A stretch of DNA of 28,309 bases from contig NW_014040466.1 in NCBI RefSeq assembly GCF_001186125.1, positions 69,492 through 97,800 on the forward strand. Direction: 5' to 3'. The position numbers and the translations under genes are program-made. Shown in pieces: positions 24,241-27,685 of this stretch. The notes under the pieces were generated by a model. That model was not told the DNA's origin. It saw only the letters and a list, made by a program, of their open reading frames with translations, and did not search any database. Position 1 is the stretch's first letter, and each line of letters starts with the position of its first letter. The DNA is from Sphaeroforma arctica JP610. Lineage: Eukaryota > Opisthokonta > Ichthyosporea > Ichthyophonida.

Positions 24241-27200
24241 ATATATATGTATATATATGTGTGTGTATGTGTGTGTGTGTATATATGTGTGTGTATGTAT
24301 ATATATAAGTATGTATATATTATAATCTCTGAGCAGATTATATAGCATTTCCTATACCTTATTCGCACATCACAAACACACCAATACTCACTACTTTTTT
24401 CTTTTTTTTGCACAGACCCTCCTGTCAGCGGCGCCCACAACACTACCAGGACTCGAGGGTGTCTCACCGGAAGAAGTGTGTACGTCGCAGCAGTTTGTAG
24501 ATCTGCTGGGGTCGTATGGGGTCTATTATCCGGATGTGCGATACCACTCGGAACCAAACTACTTCGCGATGAGTCCCCCGGGTATAGGTCTGCCCCTGAC
24601 GGCGCTTGTGCTGTCCGGCTTTGTCTACTTTGGGCTGCTGTTGGCTATTGAATACAGGTATGTTGTATATGTATATATGTCTATGTCTATATATATATAT
24701 ATATATATACCTATGGAGTCTGCATACGTCTCCTCAACATATCAAACATAGTAGGCTGTACTTCCCTTCAACCATGCCAGCCCTTCCATGCTCTCACCCA
24801 TTTCATATATACCGTATTACGCAGATAAGGAGACTTGGTAATATCTCAAGCGTTCAAATATGTATACTCCCACGCAAACCGAGTATCTATACCCTCTCGC
24901 ACAATATCAATCATATCGAGTCTGCATATTCCCCTTAACCCATCAAACGAATTGATGAATTCTATATTCTCCTTACCTCATCAATCGTATTGAATCTGTA
25001 TATTCTCCTTAACTTGTCAAACGTATTGAATCTATATATTCTCCTTAACTTATCAAACGTATTGAGGTTGTATCCTTCTCTTCAACATATTAATCATGTC
25101 GACCTTGTATTCTTTCCCGCAAAGTATCAAACATATACGATATACACACCTCCCCTCTATCCAATGCCCAACCCTCGCCCCTCTTTCTCACTCTCATACC
25201 CACCACGCACCCAACTCACCCACACAATAAACAGTGCACACGCCACAAGCAACACAAACGAACAGTTATCAATAATAAACACCCCACAAGCAACACAAAC
25301 GAACAGTTATCAATAATAAACACCCCACAAGCAACACAAACGAACAGTTATCAATAATAAACACCCCACAAGCAACACAAACGAACAGTTATCAATAATA
25401 AACACCCCACAAGCAACACAAACGAACAGTTATCAATAACAAACACCCCACAAGCAACACAAACGAACAGTTATCAATACTAAACACCCCACAAACATCC
25501 CACAGATTCTGGCTACCACAGCGAGAGCCTAAGGTCAAGCAGTCGCACCGAGACGCACAAGCACAGCTGACGGGTAACTACGAGGATGACGAGGATGTTA
25601 TGGCTGAGCAGAAACGGGTGGAGGGTAGTGCCATTGATGACGATGTGGTGGTGCTGCAGGTGGGTGGGTGATTGGCCCAGAGACGCGTATCAGACTGGTT
25701 TCTATCTGTTTATGTGCAATGATTGGGTTCTGACTGTTTATTTACAATGATGACGATGTGGTGGTGCTGCAAATGGGTGAATGATTGGCCCAGAGAAGCG
25801 TATCAGACTGGTTTCTATCTATTTATGTGCAATGATTGGGTTCTGACTGTTTATTTACAATGATGGCGATGTGGTGGTGTTGCGGATGGGTGGGTGATTG
25901 GCCCTGAGAAGCGTATCAGACTGGTTCCTCACTGTTTGTTTCGAATGCCTGACTCCTGTTCAATATTCACAATGACGGCGATGTGGTGGTGTTGCGGATG
26001 GGTGGGTGATTGGCCCAGAGAAGCGTATCAGACTGGTTCCTCACTGTTTGTTTCGAATGCCTGACTCCTGTTCAATATTCACAATGACGGCGATGTGGTG
26101 GTGCAGCAGAGGTTTGTCCCAGTGAGACATGTCAGACTGCGTTCAAACTGGTTTTATGTTCACTGGACGCTGTGCTCTATACTTGTACATGCTTTCTGTA
26201 TACTTGTACGTCTGTTCTATATGCGTGTACGTTCTTTCTGTGTACGGAATAACTTATTGCGTAATTATTCTTTGCGAAGGACTAGGTCTCAATTGTTAAT
26301 TTTCTCGTATACCTTTTCTGAGATTCCGTTGTTTGATGACTAAAATAATCTGGTGTATTCAACACCCGCTGCTAGTCTAGCTATACATACTAATATTCTG
26401 CAGAGGGGATTGCCGAGGTTTCGCTTCTGATTTTATTTCGGATTTGTTTTTGAATACTGATTATCGCGCTCAGGGCCTCACCAAGCTATACAAGCGGAAG
26501 GGAAAGAAACAGCCACCCAAACTAGCGGTAGACGGAGTGACGGTAGGCATGGGCCGTGCCGAGTGCTTTGGGCTGTTAGGTGTTAATGGTGCAGGAAAGA
26601 CCACCACATTCAATATGATGACTGGTATGTTTGTGTGTTTATCAGTGCTGGCGTATAACACAGTATTTATACACCATGACCAAAATCTAATGGATGGGTG
26701 CGCACAGTAGATAGAAATGGCATAGTATTGACATGCATGCCGAACAAATATATATATATATATCTATATATATATTGTGAGTAACTTACTTAGTTCACGA
26801 CCGGTTTAGAGTGAAACACTGTTGTACTTTATATGATCAAATTAGTGTATTAGCTTACAGAATTGTGAGGACTGATTATCCCTTAACCTTGTCCTATATA
26901 GTCTTTCTAGATATTGCCTATCGTCAATCCCCTCTTGTTACTGACACAGCATCCCTCCGAGTACCCGGCCTTCTCTGTAGTCCGTCACCCGTCATCTATG
27001 TATTTTACACTACTTAACACTTCTCGCTACTTTACAGCCTGTGCTCTTGTTCTATTAGTAGACATTTACAGCCTCATCATATCTGCAAAACCAATATCAC
27101 TAGACACACAGCACTGGTATTCCACACTAAAACTAACCCCTCATTCGCCTGAGTCATCTTGTATGACTCACTGCTACAGGTGGACCACATACACATTACA

Positions 27201-27685
27201 ATACATATTTTATATATGTATATATATATATATGTGTGTGTGTGTGTTTGTATGTATACCTGTATCTATATCTATATGTACATATATATATATTTGTTTA
27301 TATATATATATATATACATATATCCGATTTATATATATCTATATATTCTTTCCCGTGTGGTGCAGGAGGCATCCCGTATAGATGTACAGCACAGTAATAA
27401 TACACTATGACCAGAAGCAAATAGATCCGCGAGCATAGTTAAAAGCACCAGCATATTGTATACCTAATATACATATCTCCTTCAACTCTCCCTGCAGGAG
27501 CCCATCCCATCACAGCCGGAGATGCCATCATTGGAGGGTACAGTGTGAAACACGACATGGAGGATGTACGGCAGCTGATTGGCTACTGCCCGCAGTTTGA
27601 TGCTCTCATTCCGCTGATGACTGGCCGTGAGACACTGCGGTTCTACGGTAGACTGCGAGGCATTCCCAAAGACCGCCTGGAAGCG
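2176..27685 (+). CDS. ABCA-family full-size ABC transporter, 33 exons resolved, 3' partial
   Basis: ABCA proteins are single-chain transporters (TMD1-NBD1-TMD2-NBD2) that mostly move lipids across plasma or endolysosomal membranes. The gene model joins 33 exons, each listed below. All junctions are GT-AG, phases agree at every junction, and 1534 codons are open. ABCA hallmarks in order: N-terminal LLVWKNF before TM1; EKELRLK and KMMGL between TM2 and TM3 (272-286); VFPGEFGV...PWYF after TM6; NBD1 Walker A GHNGAGKT (551-558), Q-loop Q598, signature LSGGMKRKL (650-658), Walker B VVFLDEP with catalytic E675, H-loop H706; TTLEEVFLK linker; [16 protein letters not shown] after TM8; NBD2 Walker A GVNGAGKT (1457-1464) and Q-loop Q1504. 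The rest of NBD2 is off the window. The extracellular domains are short, as in ABCA3-type rather than ABCA1-type proteins. NBD1 has all catalytic residues, so the gene looks functional. The subfamily and substrate cannot be told. Confidence 0.94.
2486..2569 (+). CDS. ABCA exon 2: first extracellular domain
   Basis: Codons 55-83, phase 1 in and 1 out. It contains an N-V-T glycosylation sequon and the YYPASGQ block that corresponds to the ABCA 'YYPs' motif after TM1. Acceptor ATATGCAG, donor GTAAGT. Confidence 0.88.
2866..3380. repeat. Large (TA)n-rich microsatellite in intron 2
   Basis: About 500 bases of TATATA runs with interspersed TTACT, GTGTGT and GATATA. Similar shorter tracts occur at 4490-4640, 7180-7290, 10310-10500, 13930-14030, 16980-17190, 18680-18790, 19660-19780, 21190-21410, 22360-22500, 24110-24320 and 27205-27345. 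Confidence 0.9.
3432..3545 (+). CDS. ABCA exon 3: first extracellular domain
   Basis: Codons 83-121, phase 1 in and 1 out. It is a low-conservation extracellular stretch ([12 protein letters not shown]..., acidic centre). It is accepted because both splice sites (CACACAG, GTAAGC) and phase agree with exons 2 and 4 and the base composition is coding-like. Confidence 0.8.
3601..3678 (+). repeat. 25-bp triplicate in intron 3
   Basis: AAGTATATAGATATCTCTTC-type units start at 3601, 3626 and 3651 (third degenerate). The rest of intron 3 (to 4228) shows only a small GAGATCCTCTC duplication near 3990-4030. Confidence 0.75.
4229..4436 (+). CDS. ABCA exon 4: first extracellular domain
   Basis: Codons 121-190, phase 1 in and 2 out. 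It begins GIIYNNT, the ABCA 'GIvF' strand with a sequon. It carries two close cysteines (PSC...KGC), plausible disulfide partners in the extracellular domain. Donor GTAAGA at 4437. Confidence 0.88.
4713..4872 (+). CDS. ABCA exon 5: end of first extracellular domain
   Basis: Codons 190-243, phase 2 in and 0 out. [17 protein letters not shown] then the [11 protein letters not shown] block, which resembles the ABCA stretch just before TM2 ('mPyP.y..d.f'). Donor GTATGT at 4873. Confidence 0.9.
4873..5525 (+). other. Intron 5, no distinct element seen
   Basis: 653 bases of AT-rich intron. An open stretch near 5212-5454 has no family match and no compatible splice phase. No repeat larger than short AT runs was noticed. 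Confidence 0.6.
5526..5630 (+). CDS. ABCA exon 6: TM2 and EKE motif
   Basis: Codons 244-278, phase 0 both ends. TM2 ([16 protein letters not shown]) runs into the conserved cytosolic loop [12 protein letters not shown], equivalent to ABCA 'vyEKE.rlKE'. Acceptor TTTCCACAG, donor GTATTA. Confidence 0.93.
6028..6120 (+). repeat. Diverged copy of exon 7 inside intron 6 (first relic)
   Basis: In the exon 7 frame this stretch reads [21 protein letters not shown], close to exon 7 [24 protein letters not shown] similarity is roughly 70 percent by eye, with a small gap. The frame stays open to about 6195, but no acceptor with the required phase 0 was found upstream. It is therefore read as a decayed exon duplicate rather than a usable alternative exon, though the latter is not excluded. 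Confidence 0.65.
6187..6265 (+). repeat. Diverged copy of exon 7 start with its acceptor (second relic)
   Basis: CTAG followed by AAGCCATGAAG, then GCTCTC and GGTTGCTTAAGAG, aligns with the real acceptor and first about 70 bases of exon 7 (6462-6530). It lacks the middle matches and meets a stop soon after in the corresponding frame, so it is not a functional exon. Confidence 0.65.
6466..6639 (+). CDS. ABCA exon 7: cytosolic loop, TM3 and TM4 start
   Basis: Codons 279-336, phase 0 both ends. EAMKMMGL is the invariant ABCA loop motif; TM3 (about 295-315) and the start of TM4 follow. Acceptor AACTAG, donor GTAAGA. Confidence 0.94.
6667..6725 (+). repeat. Short direct duplication in intron 7
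   Basis: ACACCGATA...GGGCTATGTATGCG occurs twice, about 30 bases apart, just after the donor of exon 7. The rest of intron 7 (to 7050) holds a (TA)n run at about 6951-6990 and nothing else seen. Confidence 0.6.
7051..7169 (+). CDS. ABCA exon 8: TM4 end and TM5
   Basis: Codons 337-376, phase 0 in and 2 out. [20 protein letters not shown] matches the ABCA pattern 'FfskAk.A...g.liyf' between TM4 and TM5. Acceptor TTGACACAG, donor GTAAGA. Confidence 0.93.
7404..7510 (+). repeat. Diverged copy of exon 9 start with its acceptor
   Basis: CCTATGCATACAG followed by GGAAGAAAGCC and GCCGTACAA aligns with the acceptor and start of exon 9 (7780-7830). In frame it reads PSAVQLSW against exon 9 PSAVQVAW. 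Similarity fades after about 40 bases. The copy lies about 385 bases upstream of the real exon. Confidence 0.7.
7553..7765 (+). repeat. Tandem repeat of about 28-30 bp, pyrimidine-rich
   Basis: About seven units built on CTCACTCACACTTTTTCACTTACATATA, reduced here to the core CACTCACACTTTTTCAC. It ends about 30 bases before the exon 9 acceptor, between the exon 9 relic and the exon, so it could act as an extended polypyrimidine tract. Confidence 0.75.
7794..7962 (+). CDS. ABCA exon 9: TM5-TM6 region
   Basis: Codons 376-432, phase 2 in and 0 out. [13 protein letters not shown], then [18 protein letters not shown], matching the ABCA segment '.fE..g.G..W.n' before TM6. Acceptor CCTATAG, donor GTGAGT at 7963. 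Confidence 0.9.
8388..8478 (+). repeat. Old copy of exon 10 start with its acceptor
   Basis: TTCAATTAGGGTCTGGTGACAA aligns (with many changes) to the acceptor and first about 50 bases of exon 10, 188 bases downstream. It is more diverged than the next copy. Confidence 0.55.
8479..8575 (+). repeat. Recent copy of exon 10 start with its acceptor
   Basis: AAATTAG followed by a near-identical copy (about 90 percent over 55 bases) of the first part of exon 10. It reads [21 protein letters not shown] against exon 10 [21 protein letters not shown]. The unit is 97 bases and has no donor; using its acceptor and reading on into exon 10 would shift the frame. Confidence 0.8.
8576..8767 (+). CDS. ABCA exon 10: TM6 and VFPGEFG motif
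   Basis: Codons 433-496, phase 0 both ends. TM6 (about 434-453) is followed by [18 protein letters not shown], the strongly conserved ABCA post-TM6 motif, then FTKKYW. The TTAG acceptor at 8574-8575 is chosen over the duplicate acceptors upstream because only this copy leads to an uninterrupted exon with a donor (GTAAGT). Confidence 0.94.
9025..9111 (+). CDS. ABCA exon 11: linker into NBD1
   Basis: Codons 497-525, phase 0 both ends. An acidic linker (INDDDAV...EAEEEG) runs into VVVNNLVK, the first beta strand of NBD1 ('v.i.nL.K'). Acceptor ATAACAG, donor GTAGGT. Confidence 0.9.
9112..10171 (+). other. Intron 11, no distinct element seen
   Basis: 1060 bases, AT-rich, with only short AT runs (about 9725-9840). 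I see no exon relic or tandem array here, which contrasts with most other introns of this gene. Confidence 0.55.
10172..10292 (+). CDS. ABCA exon 12: NBD1 Walker A
   Basis: Codons 526-566, phase 0 in and 1 out. [16 protein letters not shown] then [18 protein letters not shown]. Walker A GHNGAGKT is at residues 551-558. Acceptor TCACACAG, donor GTATGC at 10293. Confidence 0.95.
10979..11240 (+). repeat. Two diverged units of about 145 bp upstream of the 67-bp array
   Basis: AGTCAATAACACTTG..., then AACTGTCGTATGTC..., occur in the same order at 10992-11045 and 11146-11202. The first copy ends in CCAGGTGTGTAT, the second in CATCAGGTATCTAC. These look like older, larger relatives of the array that abuts exon 13. 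Confidence 0.65.
11217..11665 (+). repeat. 67-bp tandem array carrying the exon 13 3' splice site (7 units)
   Basis: The AG followed by (G/A)TATCTAC occurs at 11241, 11308, 11375, 11442, 11509, 11576 and 11643, exactly 67 bases apart. The last AG is the acceptor of exon 13. Each unit holds the pyrimidine-containing approach, CATCAG, and a copy of the first 21 bases of exon 13 (one mismatch). The six upstream units are therefore decoy acceptors plus exon starts. Confidence 0.95.
11645..11761 (+). CDS. ABCA exon 13: NBD1 Q-loop
   Basis: Codons 566-605, phase 1 in and 1 out. [17 protein letters not shown]...[15 protein letters not shown], with Q-loop glutamine 598. Joining to exon 14 gives [11 protein letters not shown], the ABCA consensus without any insertion, so this is the canonical donor (CAG/GTACAT). 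Both edges of the exon are embedded in tandem arrays. Confidence 0.92.
11751..12184 (+). repeat. 39-bp tandem array carrying the exon 13 5' splice site
   Basis: TTATTTTCAGGTACATATG recurs with the junction G at 11761, 11800, 11839, 11878, 11917, 11956 and about 11995, a strict 39-base period. More degenerate units follow to about 12184. The first unit straddles the end of exon 13. Units at 11839, 11878, 11917 and 11956 keep AG/GT; the one at 11800 has AG/AT. The unit is 13 codons long and open in the exon frame. Confidence 0.93.
12413..12430. repeat. CCCTAAA-type telomere-like string in intron 13
   Basis: CCCCTAAACCCTAAACC, two units of the CCCTAAA motif, just before exon 14. Similar short strings occur near 6380, 13114-13131, 13246-13263, 16450, 18170, 20563-20588, 20798 and 28075, in both orientations. 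Confidence 0.6.
12474..12667 (+). CDS. ABCA exon 14: NBD1 helical subdomain and signature
   Basis: Codons 605-669, phase 1 in and 0 out. [17 protein letters not shown], then [16 protein letters not shown]. The ABC signature LSGGMKRKL is at 650-658. Acceptor CCTCACAG, donor GTGGGT. Confidence 0.95.
12652..12860 (+). repeat. Copies of the exon 14 end plus donor in intron 14
   Basis: The exon edge GGTTCTAAG/GTGGGTG at 12658-12674 recurs as GTTGTTCTAAGGTGGGTG near 12696-12714 and as GTTGTTTTAAAGTGCGTG near 12830-12847. The two latter are preceded by the same GTGAGTATCGTCGCATGG string. These are duplicate 5' splice sites in different stages of decay. Confidence 0.75.
13114..13263. repeat. Telomere-like TTTAGGG and CCCTAAA strings facing each other
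   Basis: AATTTAGGGTTTAGGGTT at 13114-13131 and CCTTAAACCCTAAACCC at about 13247-13263, in opposite orientation within intron 14. Confidence 0.6.
13528..13580 (+). repeat. Fragmentary copy of exon 15
   Basis: CACGGGGGATCTGATCACGA at about 13530 matches exon 15 CACGTGGGATCTGATCACAA (near 13760). GATCGTAGTATTC at 13562-13574 resembles the exon 15 acceptor and start GAAGGTAGTATTC. The order of the two pieces is reversed relative to the exon, as expected of a tandem-duplication junction. Confidence 0.6.
13706..13906 (+). CDS. ABCA exon 15: NBD1 Walker B, D-loop and H-loop
   Basis: Codons 670-736, phase 0 both ends. [17 protein letters not shown] has Walker B with catalytic E675 and the D-loop; [18 protein letters not shown] has H706; then [15 protein letters not shown]1 is catalytically complete. 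Acceptor CTTGAAG, donor GTACGG. Confidence 0.95.
14030..14436. mobile_element. Foldback (MITE-like) inverted repeat in intron 15
   Basis: The left arm 14030-14165 starts GAATGGCCAATTGCC; the right arm 14301-14436 is its reverse complement and ends GGCAATTGGCCATTC. The arms match closely over about 136 bases. The loop is short and AT-rich. (TA)n tracts flank both ends, suggesting insertion into a TA repeat. There is no coding capacity. A sequencing gap lies inside the element. Confidence 0.8.
14197..14336. other. Assembly gap (20 N) flanked by exact 60-bp duplicate
   Basis: Bases 14257-14276 are N. The 60 bases before the gap (14197-14256) and the 60 after it (14277-14336) are identical. This is most simply two contig ends that overlap but were not merged. 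Confidence 0.9.
14748..14969 (+). CDS. ABCA exon 16: post-NBD1 regulatory region
   Basis: Codons 737-810, phase 0 both ends. [13 protein letters not shown] follows LFLK of exon 15, the ABCA 'LFLK..fG.GY.L....' motif. Then comes an alpha/beta regulatory stretch ([10 protein letters not shown]..., [18 protein letters not shown]). Acceptor TCTTGCAG, donor GTATGC. Confidence 0.94.
15354..15463 (+). CDS. ABCA exon 17: TTLEEVFLK motif and acidic linker
   Basis: Codons 811-847, phase 0 in and 2 out. [18 protein letters not shown] is the ABCA 'S.tTLEEVFLk..' motif closing NBD1. It is followed by a very acidic, serine-containing linker ([16 protein letters not shown]). Acceptor TTTACAG, donor GTATGT. 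Confidence 0.93.
15529..15600 (+). repeat. Diverged copy of the exon 17 end plus donor
   Basis: ATAGCAATG...CAAGTAT...GATACA...TACCAG...ACA in exon 17 and its donor region (15443-15492) reappears in the same order at 15535-15580 (ATAGCAATGCC...CAAGTATCGATACAGTTACCAG). The real donor GTATGT has become GTATCG in the copy. Confidence 0.65.
15952..16010 (+). CDS. ABCA exon 18: cytosolic linker
   Basis: Codons 847-867, a 59-base exon, phase 2 in and 1 out. [20 protein letters not shown]. It is supported by acceptor CTGCAG, donor GTAAGT and exact phase match to exons 17 and 19. Confidence 0.78.
16175..16298 (+). repeat. 29-bp tandem repeat in intron 18
   Basis: ACGTAGATACAGATTATAC recurs with a strict 29-base period (16175, 16204, 16233, 16262, then partial at 16291). 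It has no similarity to the neighbouring exon edges, unlike most arrays in this gene. The remainder of intron 18 (to 16824) shows nothing else but AT/GT-rich DNA. Confidence 0.85.
16825..16937 (+). CDS. ABCA exon 19: linker up to TM7
   Basis: Codons 867-904, phase 1 in and 0 out. [27 protein letters not shown] corresponds to the ABCA pre-TM7 motif '...q...ll.KR.l...Rdwk'. Acceptor AGCAG, donor GTGGGT. Confidence 0.92.
17337..17448 (+). repeat. Direct duplication of about 50 bp in intron 19
   Basis: TGTGGC(A/G)ATGTATA(C/A)CATTTTGTGAA...GGGTTAGG-like sequence occurs twice, 62 bases apart. The rest of intron 19 is a (TA)n-rich tract (16980-17190). Confidence 0.6.
17611..17757 (+). CDS. ABCA exon 20: TM7 and start of second extracellular domain
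   Basis: Codons 905-953, phase 0 both ends. [20 protein letters not shown] is TM7, then an extracellular start ([14 protein letters not shown]...). A strong internal donor-like GGTAAGTTC sits at 17667-17675; using it would leave phase 1 against a phase 0 exon 21, so the longer exon is chosen. Acceptor TTGTACAG, donor GTATAT. Confidence 0.88.
17758..17990 (+). repeat. 37/40-bp tandem array starting at the exon 20 donor
   Basis: Six units of GTATATATAC...GTAGCTTCTCCTGTGGAGG. GTAGCTTCTCC is at 17778, 17815, 17855, 17892, 17932 and 17972. The first GTATATATA is the donor of exon 20 (CCCCAG/GTATATAT); later units repeat it as GAGG/GTATATAT or ACG/GTATATAT. Confidence 0.85.
18251..18530 (+). repeat. 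Degenerate ladder of about 76 bp ending at exon 21
   Basis: Weakly conserved units beginning CATTACGTAAACG-like start at 18251, 18328, 18402 and 18478 (steps 77, 74, 76). The last unit contains the true acceptor ACGCAG of exon 21. The earlier ones carry TTTTAG, TCTTAG or CTTTAG at the same place, then AATCA-like or ATTCA-like sequence. Confidence 0.55.
18494..18666 (+). CDS. ABCA exon 21: second extracellular domain
   Basis: Codons 954-1011, phase 0 in and 2 out. [15 protein letters not shown]...[24 protein letters not shown] competing AG seven bases downstream gives a stop in frame and is rejected. Donor GTACGA. Confidence 0.87.
18968..19015 (+). CDS. ABCA exon 22: small exon, second extracellular domain
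   Basis: Codons 1011-1027, only 48 bases, phase 2 in and 2 out, the one combination that fits exons 21 and 23. It reads [17 protein letters not shown]. Another frame of the same bases reads KYGGDD...SWYN, which looks like an ABCA extracellular motif but cannot be spliced in phase. The exon limits (GTGGTAG acceptor, GTAAGC donor) are less certain than elsewhere. Confidence 0.6.
19101..19648 (-). mobile_element. Unclassified interspersed element, copy 1, with an inverted end duplicate
   Basis: The body 19101-19540 matches, in reverse complement, an element in intron 32 (26777-27203). Its last about 105 bases (19101-19205) are also present in opposite orientation at 19543-19648, ending CCACACCCATATTGCAAT, so the whole insert has long terminal inverted repeats. 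(TA)n flanks both sides. There is no coherent coding region. It may be a non-autonomous DNA element with a partial inverted second copy; ends of TG...CA type also leave a solo LTR possible. Confidence 0.7.
19834..19913 (+). CDS. ABCA exon 23: second extracellular domain
   Basis: Codons 1027-1054, phase 2 in and 1 out. [28 protein letters not shown] corresponds to the ABCA 'lN...na.L' helix and has two sequons (NET, NVS). Acceptor GCATATAG, donor GTAAGT. Confidence 0.82.
20253..20366 (+). CDS. ABCA exon 24: end of second extracellular domain
   Basis: Codons 1054-1092, phase 1 in and 1 out. [11 protein letters not shown]...[22 protein letters not shown] matches the ABCA 'i...PLp' motif before TM8. 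Acceptor CTGTACAG, donor GTAGGT. Confidence 0.9.
20367..20976 (+). other. Intron 24 with telomere-like strings
   Basis: 610 bases. It contains CCTAAAACCCTAGAACCC-type sequence at 20563-20588 and ACCCTAAACCC at about 20799. No exon relic or tandem array was seen. Confidence 0.55.
20977..21154 (+). CDS. ABCA exon 25: TM8 and cytosolic ERV-K-SG motif
   Basis: Codons 1092-1151, phase 1 in and 2 out. TM8 is at about 1104-1126, then [22 protein letters not shown], the conserved ABCA 'kERv.kaKhlQ.iSGv....YW' loop. Acceptor CTTGCAG, donor GTAAGT. Confidence 0.95.
21609..21696 (+). CDS. ABCA exon 26: TM9
   Basis: Codons 1151-1180, phase 2 in and 0 out. [29 protein letters not shown]; 'WD....liP' is the ABCA TM9 start. 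Acceptor ATTCAG, donor GTATGT. Confidence 0.92.
21691..21925 (+). repeat. Diverged triplicate of the exon 26 donor region
   Basis: ACAACGGTATGTG...GATAAGCACACGATGTTTG at the exon 26 donor is echoed by ATATCGGTATGTG...GATAGCGCATGAAGTTTTG (from 21763) and, without the donor, by CAGATAAGTGCATGATGTTCG (from 21883). The remainder of intron 26 (to 22551) holds a (TA/TATG)n tract at 22360-22500. Confidence 0.6.
22552..22661 (+). CDS. ABCA exon 27: TM10
   Basis: Codons 1181-1217, phase 0 in and 2 out. [29 protein letters not shown], matching ABCA 'LLygwaiiPlmYl.S..F'. Acceptor TGATAG, donor GTGAGT. Confidence 0.93.
22662..23129 (+). other. Intron 27, no distinct element seen
   Basis: 468 bases with only a short AT-rich stretch near 23030-23070. 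Confidence 0.55.
23130..23200 (+). CDS. ABCA exon 28: TM11
   Basis: Codons 1217-1241, 71 bases, phase 2 in and 1 out. [25 protein letters not shown], the ABCA TM11 'n...G...'. Acceptor TTGGCAG, donor GTAAGT. Confidence 0.9.
23410..23690 (+). repeat. ATGTATC(A/G)TGT microsatellite in intron 28
   Basis: Reiterated ATGTATGTATCATGTATG-type units of 16-24 bases. This simple repeat is open in several frames and gives spurious Met/Tyr/Ile/Val-rich reading frames on both strands. Confidence 0.85.
23749..23894 (+). CDS. ABCA exon 29: TM11-TM12 segment
   Basis: Codons 1241-1289, phase 1 in and 0 out. [31 protein letters not shown] matches ABCA 'l...f.lfPnfcLg.gl.dl..n'. Acceptor ATACGCAG, donor GTGAGT. 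Confidence 0.93.
24416..24657 (+). CDS. ABCA exon 30: loop and last transmembrane helix
   Basis: Codons 1290-1370, phase 0 in and 2 out, the longest exon. A polar loop precedes [20 protein letters not shown], then LAIEYR, equivalent to ABCA 'vG.n..al...gv.yf.ll.liE'. Acceptor after a T-rich tract (TTTGCACAG), donor GTATGT. Confidence 0.93.
24880..25130 (+). repeat. 36-bp degenerate tandem repeat in intron 30
   Basis: CGTATTGAATCTRTATATTCTCCTTAAC-like units (core TATTCTCCTTAAC). CGTATTG is at 24986, 25022 and 25058, with more diverged units on each side reaching back to about 24715. Confidence 0.75.
25238..25500 (+). repeat. 41-bp tandem array ending at the exon 31 acceptor
   Basis: Six near-identical units with CACAAGCAACACAAACG at 25244, 25285, 25326 and onward every 41 bases. 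Each unit has ACCCCACAAG where the real acceptor region has ATCCCACAG, so the approach to the exon 31 splice site looks like a seventh, altered unit. Confidence 0.85.
25506..25659 (+). CDS. ABCA exon 31: linker before NBD2
   Basis: Codons 1370-1421, phase 2 in and 0 out. [11 protein letters not shown], an acidic patch ([17 protein letters not shown]), then DDDVVVLQ entering NBD2, like ABCA 'EDeDV..Er.rv......d.l.l..L.K'. Acceptor CCCACAG, donor GTGGGT. Confidence 0.93.
25632..26115 (+). repeat. 112/113-bp tandem array carrying the exon 31 end and donor (5 units)
   Basis: The exon end CGATGTGGTGGTGCTGCAG/GTGGGTG (from 25641) recurs at 25754, 25867, 25979 and 26091 (steps 113, 113, 112, 112). 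The rest of the unit is intron. In the copies at 25754, 25867 and 25979 the donor GT has become AT (CAA/ATGGGTG, CGG/ATGGGTG), so only the original junction is a good donor. Confidence 0.93.
26474..26624 (+). CDS. ABCA exon 32: NBD2 Walker A
   Basis: Codons 1422-1472, phase 0 in and 1 out. [22 protein letters not shown], then [21 protein letters not shown]. Walker A GVNGAGKT is at 1457-1464. Acceptor GCTCAG, donor GTATGT. Confidence 0.95.
26777..27203 (+). mobile_element. Unclassified interspersed element, copy 2
   Basis: GTGAGTAACTTACTTAGTTCACG at the start, reduced here to GTTCACG...GGTTTAGAGTGAAACA, then TGTGAGGACTGAT, ATTGCCT, and a GTGGACCACAT...CATTACAATA end, follow the same order as the reverse complement of 19101-19540. 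The length is about 427 bases. (TA)n lies immediately on both sides. No protein is encoded. Class unknown, as for copy 1. Confidence 0.7.
27498..27685 (+). CDS. ABCA exon 33: NBD2 Q-loop
   Basis: Codons 1472-1534, phase 1 in and 0 out. [16 protein letters not shown]...[34 protein letters not shown]-loop glutamine is 1504. Acceptor CCCTGCAG, donor GTGTGT. The signature, Walker B and C-terminal region are not in the window. Confidence 0.94.

Noticed and set aside
25238-25500. CRISPR-like array
   Set aside because: Units are contiguous tandem repeats without unique spacers in an intron of a eukaryotic gene. The same applies to the 29-, 39-, 67- and 112-bp arrays.
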